From an uncultured Clostridia bacterium (GTDB lineage: Bacteria > Bacillota > Clostridia > Oscillospirales > Acutalibacteraceae), in the NCBI GenBank assembly GCA_946409885.1, contig CAMJYF010000153.1, positions 1-5,614 of the forward strand: a stretch of 5,614 bases of DNA, given 5' to 3'. Shown one piece after another: positions 1 to 5,614 of this stretch (within the stretch, counting starts at the first letter, position 1; every line of letters begins with the position of its first letter). Both the position numbers and the translations under genes were made by a program. The notes beneath the pieces were generated by a model. That model saw nothing but the letters and a program-made list of their open reading frames with translations, was not told where the DNA came from and searched no databases.

Positions 1-3000
1 CCGTTGGAGTAGGTGGTGCAGTTCACGTTGGCGTCGTCGTAGCCGTATACGTTGTCGGCGCTCAGGGCGGCAAGGGCCTCGTCCATGCCGGGGCGGTCCT
101 CGCTCTGGTACACGCCGTCGTTGGCGCCTTCTGCCACCTGCCAATGGTTGCTGGCCGTATCCTCAAACACGACGAAATCGTCCTCGTAATACATGATGGT
201 GGCGGGCACCACGGAGACGGAGGCGTACAGGTACCAGATCTTGCCGTCCACGTTCAGCGAGAAGGCCATGCCGACTGCGTCCTTTTCGCTCATGGTCATG
301 TCGGTGGGGGTGTAGGTCAGCTTGCCCTCCGCGTAGGAGACCGTGCCGTGGGGATATACGGCGGCGGCGCTGTCGAAGCCCGCGGGCAGGGTATCGGTGG
401 CGGAAAAGGCCGCCGTGCCGGGAGTGGCGATCCCCACAAAGGTGGGATCCACGCCCAGAACGTTGTTGAAATACTCCGCTACGCTGACCTGTACCGGCAG
501 GCCGTAGTCGATGACCACCGCCTGGTCGCCCAGCTTGGGAATGTTGGTGGCGGTGATGCTGTTGGCGGTGCCGCCGGTGGTGATCTCCACCTTTTGATAC
601 AGGTAGAAGTCGGTGCCCCTTGAGGAGCTGGCGTTGACGGTGAAATTGGAAGCGCCGTATACGAAATACCTGGTATAGTTCTGTGTGCTGCCCCACCAGG
701 CCTGCGTGTAGGTGCCGGACAGCTTTCCGTGCCAGCCGCTGTCGGTGTAGCGGATGGGGGTGGCGTTGCTCTGGGGCAGAAGGTAAGCGCCGCTGTTGCT
801 GACGGAGAGATAGTCGCTGCCGTTGTGGAGATATCCGTTGGAATCATACGTCCATACGGCGTTCTCCGGCACTTCGCTGAGCCATCTGGTGTGGGTATAG
901 CCCCCGGCGGAGATGGCCTCCGTCTCAAAGGTGAAGCCGGAGGTGACGGGCACCAGGTAATGGGTGTTGCCCACATAGCCGTGGCCTACCACGTAGGAGG
1001 CGCTGCCGGCGTTGGTGATCACGTACTCATTGCCGGCGGTCATGGACTGCGTCGGCACGTACACGGTGACGGTCTTTGTGGTGTCCACCACCTGCAGGTC
1101 GCTGGTCACCGGCTCGTAGCCTTCCACCGTGGGCTCCAGCAGCACGTAGCGGCCGGTATCGGTATCGCAGGCGGCCACCTCCACCGTCCGGCGCCAGTCT
1201 GTGTCGGCGGAAAGGGTAAAGCCGGTGGAAACCACGGTGACGGAACCGTCGGCGGCCTCATACCCCACCACGGCGTCTACCGGGCCGTGGGTGGCGAGGG
1301 TATCCGCCCAGGCCTTGTTGACGATCAGGCTGATCTTCTCCACGTCCGGCCTGGGGGTGTTGGTGACGGTCTGGGTGTAGGAGGGGGCGGAGACGGTCAG
1401 GCCGCCCGCCGCGTTTTCAAAGATATAAATGTCGTCGTCGCCGCTGTATGCCGGCGCATAGCCGTCGGGCGCTTCGGGCGCCTGGGTGGTCACCGCGGAA
1501 TACCCGGCGGTATACAGGGCGGAGGCGGTGTTCTCAATGACGGTGTAGCCGTAAACGGCCCCGTTGTCATCCTTGACGGGAAGATCGCCGAAGGTATAGC
1601 TCCAGCCGTTTTCCGCGCTCAGCAGGGCGGTCTGGCCGGAGGGCTGGCCGTTGATATACAGTGCCACCTCCACGGCCTCGCCGGTGTGCAGCGCCGCGCC
1701 GTCCGCCCATTCCTTGCGGGCGGTGACGGAGGTTTTGGCCTCCTCCGGTCTGACGTTGTAGACGGTGACCTCACCGGCGTGTTCATCCGTGAACGAAAAT
1801 TCCGAAATCTCGGAAACGTACCCTTCCGGCACGTTCTGTTCGTTCAGGAAGTATTCTCCCGCGCCCTCGGGGCGGTGCAGGGAGACCAGCGTCGTCCAGC
1901 CGTTGTCGGCGGAAAGGGTGATGCCGCTGCGCAGGGTCTGCTGCGTGCCGTCGGCAAAGCGGTAGCCCACGCTGACGGTCACGGGATCGTGCGCGTCGCC
2001 GTCGCCCCATTTTTTGTTGATCCGCAGGCGCAGCAGGTCCGCGTCGATCTCGTTGCTGATGGTCTGCTCATAGGCGGGCGTGACGGCGTGGGCGTAGCCC
2101 ATGGCGTCCTCATAGACGGTCACGCCGGATTGGCTGCCGTCGTCAACGATCACGGCGTCGGCGGGGATCGTCTGCGCGTTCACGTCCGTTACCGGCCCGG
2201 GGATGGAGGAGTAGTCCTCCATCTGGGTGGTCTCCTGCGCGGTATACACGGCCTTTTCGCCGTCCACCGTCAGGGGCAGATCGTGGAAGGTATAGGACCA
2301 GTTGTTGTCCGCGCTGAGCACGGCGGTAAGGCCGGTGGTAACGCCGTTGCGGAACAGCTCCACCTCCACCGGGTCGTCCGCGTGGCCGTCCACGGCAATG
2401 TCGCTCCAGGTCTTGGTCACCTCAAAAGAGGTAAGCGACTCGGGGGTGTTGTAGATGGTGACGGAAAGGTGGTTCGTTCTGTAAACCTGGCCGTTCCGCT
2501 CCACTAACTTCGTCCGCAGGTCGCCGGAGACGGCGTAGTAGCCGTTTACCTCATCCACGGCCTTGTAGGTCCCCTCCTCCGGCAGGTGGGAAAGGTCTGT
2601 CAGGATCTCCGCGGTCCAGTTGTTGGCCGCGCTGAGGGTGACCGGCTCGGCCACGTCGATCACGGTGCCGTCGGGCTTTTCAAAGATCACCTTTACAGAG
2701 ATGGGGTCGTGGGCCGCGTCCACGTCGGTCCACTTTTTGATCACCGTGATGTAGGACTGGGTGGACCAGGGCAGCTCCGGCTTTTCATATTCGTCCGTGA
2801 TCGTCCGGCCCTCGTGGTCCTTGTAGGTGACGGAGGCGCTTTCGTTGGTGGGGTAGATGCCGTCGGGCGCCGAATAGTCCTCGGAGCCGTCCAGCTTCAC
2901 GTAGTAGCTCAGCTCCAGCCGGTCCTCCATCAGCTTGGAGACGTTCCAGAAAAAGCTTTCCGCCGGAACGGTCACGCCGTCGATATCCACGTCGTAGCCG

Positions 3001-5614
3001 TTCGTGTTGTAGTAGAAGTAATGGGCGCGGATCACGCCGGAATCCGTCATGATGTCCGTCTGGCTGTTGTTGACCAGCGTGGAATAGGCCTGTTCGCCGT
3101 TGTAGCTGAAGGTGACCTTTTCCAGCACGGCAGGTTCGCCGGTCACCTCGCCCAGATGATCGTTCGCGCCGCCCTCCGTGTAGTGGACCGTGGAATAACG
3201 GGAGACCGTGATGGAGGGGGAGACGGCGTAGGACGAAAGCGGGATCTCGCTACCGTCCAGCGGGTTGGTGATGAAGGAGGCCCGCTGCAGGCTGTACTGG
3301 CTGCCCATCATGTCGTCCACGGAAACGTAGGTGGCCAGGGTGGAAACGCGCTTGGCCTCTTCCGCCAAAGATTCCGCCAGCTGGTTCTGGTCGTCCGCGG
3401 TCAGGATGCTCAGCAGCTCGCCGTCCACCAGGGAGCTGAGCACGTAGCCCAGGTCCATGTCGCTGCCGGGGGTGAAGATCCAGTAGACCGTCTCGTCGTT
3501 TTTCTTGCCGGCCTGGAAGCCGCCGTGCAGGAAGTCGATGCCGATGGTATCCATACCGGCCACCTGATCCATGGAAAAGAGCCGGGTGGCCCATACGTTG
3601 GGCGTGGTACTGATGTAATCAAACCAGACCTGCTGCTGCGCCTCGATATCCGTGACGCTGCCGAAGTTGTATTTGCTGTAGCCGCCCGAACCGCCCGTTA
3701 CGTCGGTATCGGAATAGCGCCCGTCGGCCAGCGGTCCGCCGGGGTTCTTGTACATCTGGCCGTTGTAGTTGGTGGGCGCGCCGTCGGAGATGAAGATCAC
3801 AAAGATCTGCCGGCCGGAATCGCCGTAGGAATCCCCGGTCTCGTTCTCATACGCCTGCTTGATGCTCAGGGCGGCGTTGTAGCCCTCCATAAAGCCGTAG
3901 TCGTAAACCGTGTTGCCGTAGCCCTTGTGGGCGTTGTCCGTGTACTTCTGGCCGTCAAAGGACAGGTAGTAGGTGTTGGACTCCGTCATGTTGAAGGTGA
4001 TGTTGTTCACCGCTGTCTTTACGGCGTTGGGGTCCGCGGAGGCGGTGATCAGCGTGCGGGTGGGGTCGATATAGCTCTGCTGGTGGGTGGTGGCGTTGCC
4101 GTTCCGGTCCGCGTCCCAGCCGCCGAAGGTGCAGAAGGTGACGGTATTGTTGCCCGCGATGCCCGTGCCCGCGTTGGGACCCATAATGGCGTCGGTAAAG
4201 GCGGAAACGGCCGCCTGCATATCCTGCAGCTTGCTGGTCTCGCCGGTAACGGGCGCCCGCTGGGTGCCGGATTTCCACGCCATGGAGTTGGATATATCGG
4301 TGATGAACAGTACGTCCACGCCGGTGGAAAAGTAGGGCGGCACGGCGGCCAGGGAAAGGTCCACCCTGGCCAGACCCGTCTCCTGGAAGTCGATCCCCTC
4401 CGCCGTCTTCTCAAGACCCACGGAATGGGGGGCCGGGTAGTCGGGCACCAGCACCTCGGTGGTGAGCTTTACCTCGCGGTAAAGGGTGAACAGGTTGTGC
4501 TGATTGGTGTAGCCGGAGGTGCTGGCGTCATACACGCCGAATACGTTGTTGGGATAGGCGTTCAGGGCGTAGGCCTGGTCCGGCTCGCAGATTTCCACAT
4601 AGCCGTTCACCAGCCGCGCCGACAGGCGGGCGGGCAGGGCGTTTAGGGAGGCCGCGGACTGGTTGGCCGCGGGATAGACGGAAACGTACTGCCCTTCGCT
4701 GTTGTGCAGGTAGTACCGGTTGTCCTGCCCTTCGATCTCCACGAAGGTCATCACGTCCGCGCCGGAGGCGGTGATCCGGTTGCCGTCAATGGTATAGTGG
4801 GAGCTGGCGGAGATACCGCCGTTGACCGCTTCCCGGCCCGCCATCACGTAGCCGCGCTCCTCGTTCAGCAGAATGTACCGGCCGGGCTCAATGATCTGCC
4901 CGGTGGTGTGCGGGGTATACAGCTCGTATACCACCTCGGTGGAAACGGCCTTGTGATAGCCCGCCGGGGCGGGGTTGGGGTCCTCCGCCTGCTGTTCCGC
5001 CTGTAATTCGGCGTACCGGGCCTCGGCCGCCGTCAGGGCGGCGTAGTTGGTCACCAGCGCCTTCTGCGCCGCCGTCAGGGCGTCGTAGGCCTCCCGGGCG
5101 CCGCCGATCTTCACGTAGCTGGCCCCGGAATACGTTACCTCGCCGATGGCGTTGATCCTGGCGATCACGTCGTCCGCTGCTGCTTGATCCGCCGCGGCCG
5201 CTTCCGCCGCGGCCCGCAGCCCGGCGTAGGCGGATTCCGCCGCCGTCAGGGTGGCGTAATTGGTCACCAGCGCCTTCTGCTTGGCCGTCAGGGCGTCGTA
5301 GGCGGCGCGGGCTTCTTCGATTTTCGTTCTGCTTGCGTCGGTATAGACTACCGTGCCGATGGCGCCGATCTTCGCCATGGCCGCGTCCGCGGCGGCGATA
5401 TCCTCCGCCGACGGCTCGATCTCCGCCTGCAGTTCGGCGTAGCGGGCCTCCGCCGCCGTCAGGGTGGCGTAGTTGGTCACCAGCGCCTTCTGTGCGGCGG
5501 TCAGCGCGTCGTAAGCGGCGCGGGCTTCGTCGATCTTCGCCTTGCAGGCGTCGGTGTAAGCCACCGTGCCGATGGCGCTGATCTTCGCTTCCGCCGCGTC
5601 CACCGCCGCCGTCT
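1..5614 (-). CDS. Giant modular surface protein (vWA + Cna-B adhesin/pilus-tip type), partial at both ends
   Basis: One reading frame on the minus strand stays open for 1870 complete codons (bases 5612 down to 3), with no stop or frameshift. Start codon, signal peptide, stop codon and any cell-wall anchor lie outside the window. Domain order is helical repeats, beta module 1, vWA, beta linking region, five Cna-B domains, beta module 2 and a beta tail. The translation is rich in Thr, Ser, Tyr, Asn, Gly and acidic residues, and I count only five Cys (23, 342, 494, 1482, 1864), as expected of a secreted Gram-positive protein. Known vWA/Cna-B proteins act as adhesins or pilus tips: the vWA binds a ligand through a metal ion and the Cna-B domains form an isopeptide-stabilised stalk. 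That role is inferred here; ligand and anchoring are unknown. The coding call is near certain, the surface-adhesin class is strong, and the exact function is open. Confidence 0.95.
3..566 (-). other. Beta-rich tail region continuing out of the window (domain of the CDS)
   Basis: Residues 1683-1870 are the last visible part of the protein. They include a strand with QAVVIDYGLPVQVSV (1697-1711), a LTYTPTDMTMSEKD loop (1765-1778) and a strand GKIWYLYASVSVVPATIMYYEDDFVVFED (1791-1818). QSEDRPG (1836-1842) and NVYGYDDANVNCTTYSNG follow at the edge. The I-D-Y-G-L-P-V opening followed by a Y-T-P segment resembles the cadherin-like or Ig-like repeats of large bacterial adhesins. The YYEDDF...SEDRPG...YGYD string looks like a conserved tail block of large clostridial surface proteins, from memory only. 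No LPxTG, SLH or membrane anchor is visible before the window ends. Confidence 0.5.
567..1046 (-). other. Beta-rich module 2, C-terminal to Cna-B array (domain of the CDS)
   Basis: This covers about residues 1523-1682. It opens with SMTAGNEYVITN (1523-1534) and contains SYVVGHGYVGNTHYLVPV. A central AVWTYDSNGYLHNGSDYLSVSNSG turn region follows at about 1585-1608, with a Trp/aromatic segment (TQAWWGSTQNYTRYFVYG) and a closing NFTVNASSSRGTDFYLYQKVE strand pair (1656-1676). The order matches beta module 1: a G-x-x-Y-[IV]-[LI]-x-N opening strand, a YLHN turn followed by YVSV/YLSV, and a closing NxF...F-x-L-Y strand. The two are probably diverged copies of one domain type. In pilus-like proteins a module after the stalk would sit nearer the wall, so a binding role is less obvious. 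No named family recognised. Confidence 0.55.
1047..2759 (-). repeat. Array of five Cna-B (SpaA-like) domains in A-B-A-B-A order
   Basis: Residues 952-1522 contain five Cna-B domains: 952-1058, 1059-1191, 1192-1291, 1292-1423 and 1424-1522. Each starts with a strand carrying K-x-W (K959, K1067, K1200, K1300, K1433), has a central L-S-A-[ADE]-[NT]-x-W motif and a Glu on a late strand (E1021, E1127, E1258, E1360, E1493). The first four end with the acceptor Asn (N1055 in IYNTP, N1187 in TISNE, N1286 in VYNV, N1418 in TVTNTP); the fifth has Val1519 instead. In this family Lys and Asn form a spontaneous isopeptide bond helped by the Glu, giving a stable rod. Domains 1, 3 and 5 are short, with an [A/T]-H-[D/G]-P...D-G-[T/S] pattern. 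Domains 2 and 4 are longer, with L-[FY]-x-N-G and an extra segment ending P-[AS]-Y-x-Q-T. The residue assignments are by motif alignment. Confidence 0.93.
2763..3290 (-). other. All-beta linking region between vWA and Cna-B array (domain of the CDS)
   Basis: Residues about 775-950 follow the vWA directly. The visible pattern is alternating hydrophobic strands: PSITVSRYSTVHY (798-810), LEKVTFSYNGE (830-840), VIRAHYFYYNTNGYDVDIDG (860-879), SFFWNVSKLMEDRLELSYYV (886-905), then GIYPTNESASVTYKDHEGR (918-936) and EKPELPWS. The segment with L-x-L-S-Y-Y-V, G-I-Y-P-T-N-E-S, T-Y-K-D and P-x-L-P-W recalls the Ig-like domain that often sits between the vWA and Cna-B domains in clostridial and streptococcal vWA adhesins; this comparison is from memory. 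It may complete the vWA head or act as the first stalk domain. Whether it forms its own isopeptide bond cannot be judged from sequence alone. Confidence 0.6.
3333..4427 (-). other. von Willebrand factor A domain with intact MIDAS (domain of the CDS)
   Basis: This covers about residues 396-760. A pre-strand (GLARVDLSLAAVPPYFSTG) leads into the hallmark hydrophobic strand and first MIDAS motif, VDVLFITDISNSM: D439-x-S441-x-S443 at bases 4284-4298. The likely second-loop Thr is T568, in the Y-G-N-T-V-Y segment before helix GFMEGYNAAL (bases 3909-3911). The third motif is D610 in FVIFISDGAPT (bases 3783-3785). A later strand, MDTIGIDFLHGGF (687-699), matches the penultimate core strand, and LDxGxL-like helices with LTADDQNQLAESLAEEAKR close the fold. 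The domain exceeds the usual 180-200 residues because segments are inserted before loop 2 (about 496-566) and after the SDG motif (about 615-685). In the family, MIDAS holds Mg2+ or Mn2+ for ligand binding; here the binding partner is unknown. Confidence 0.92.
4458..4961 (-). other. Beta-rich module 1, N-terminal to vWA (domain of the CDS)
   Basis: This covers about residues 218-385. It begins with GYHKAVSTEVVYELY and then has an EPGRYILLNEERGYVMAG strand pair (242-258). A central YYLHNSEGQYVSV turn follows at about 300-312. The closing part has NNVFGVYDAS and a final LFTLYREV strand (374-381). Short strands with Gly/Asn turns and repeated YxL or YxV patterns suggest a compact all-beta fold, perhaps beta-trefoil-like. 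It is related to the module at 567-1046, which has the same order of landmarks. I do not recognise a named family. By position it could be an auxiliary binding domain beside the vWA head or a structural cap; both are inference. Confidence 0.6.
4992..5612 (-). repeat. Three tandem 71-residue (213 bp) helical repeats
   Basis: Residues 1-207 hold three copies: about 1-70 (entering from outside the window), 71-141 and 142-207. The spacing is exactly 71 residues: the AIG motif is at 13, 84 and 155, and the QKALVTNY motif at 41, 112 and 183. Each copy reads as an Ala-rich first helix, a short AIG-x-V-x-Y turn, a second helix (KI..AR.AYDALTA.QKALV), NYA.LTAAE and a third helix ending .YA.L. This looks like a three-helix or coiled-coil spacer. 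It resembles FIVAR-type repeats of Gram-positive surface proteins in general build, but I cannot assign it to that family. A 20-base stretch is identical in all copies at 5473-5492, 5260-5279 and 5047-5066. More copies probably lie upstream of base 5614. An acidic, Pro-containing linker (EDPNPAPAG, 210-218) ends the block. Confidence 0.9.

Noticed and set aside
144..623. Plus-strand open frame of 159 codons near the window edge
   Set aside because: Antisense mirror of the tail region, of low complexity and with no recognisable domain.
163..696. Minus-strand open frame of 177 codons
   Set aside because: It is out of frame with the continuous coding frame, and its Arg/His-rich translation looks like a frame-shifted shadow. 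No frameshift in the main frame is needed here.
2268..2279. LPLT string (1112-1115) resembling a sortase motif
   Set aside because: It is followed by Val rather than Gly, has no hydrophobic segment or basic tail after it, and lies inside the second Cna-B domain.
729..2507. Plus-strand open frame of 592 codons
   Set aside because: Same antisense mirror effect. The opposite strand here encodes clear Cna-B domains and beta module 2.
4281..4283. Internal Met444 and other in-frame Met codons as possible gene starts
   Set aside because: The frame is open through them, they lie within domains (M444 is next to the MIDAS), and no preceding ribosome binding site or signal peptide is seen.
2586..4646. 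Plus-strand open frame of 686 codons
   Set aside because: It is the exact codon-register mirror of the minus-strand gene. Its translation is Val/Gly/His-rich without domains, and its openness follows from the near absence of TTA, CTA and TCA codons in the real gene.
4992..5612. Periodic repeats considered as a CRISPR array or non-coding satellite
   Set aside because: The period is 213 bp and a multiple of three, the copies are coding and in frame, and the variable parts keep amino acid similarity.

Overview
The whole window lies inside one very large gene on the minus strand. Reading the reverse complement with codons ending at 5612 and starting at 3 gives 1870 consecutive sense codons with no stop. 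Neither the start nor the stop codon is present, so the gene runs past both edges. The window has no intergenic space, RNA gene, promoter, terminator, mobile element or CRISPR array. Residue numbers below count from the first complete codon (residue 1 = bases 5612-5610; residue n ends at base 5613-3n). They are not true protein positions.

The product is a modular surface protein of the Gram-positive adhesin or pilus-tip type. From N to C it has: (1) three 71-residue helical repeats, residues 1-207; (2) a beta-rich module, about 218-385; (3) a von Willebrand factor A (vWA) domain with an intact metal-ion-dependent adhesion site (MIDAS), about 396-760; (4) an all-beta linking region, about 775-950; (5) five tandem Cna-B (SpaA-like) domains, 952-1522, alternating between two subtypes; (6) a second, diverged copy of the beta-rich module, about 1523-1682; (7) a beta-rich tail, 1683-1870, that continues beyond the window.

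The likely source is a GC-rich member of the Firmicutes, such as an Oscillospiraceae-type gut Clostridium. Base composition is around 60% GC by eye, G/C-ending codons dominate, and Cna-B plus vWA surface proteins are typical of these bacteria. This is inferred from style; no taxonomic marker is present.

By analogy with pilus-tip adhesins, the vWA domain would be the ligand-binding head. The Cna-B domains would form a stalk stiffened by Lys-Asn isopeptide bonds, and the anchor would lie in the unseen C-terminal part. The points most worth a second look are the strict A-B-A-B-A alternation of the Cna-B domains, the loss of the bond-forming Asn in the fifth, and the two related beta-rich modules that bracket the vWA/Cna-B core.
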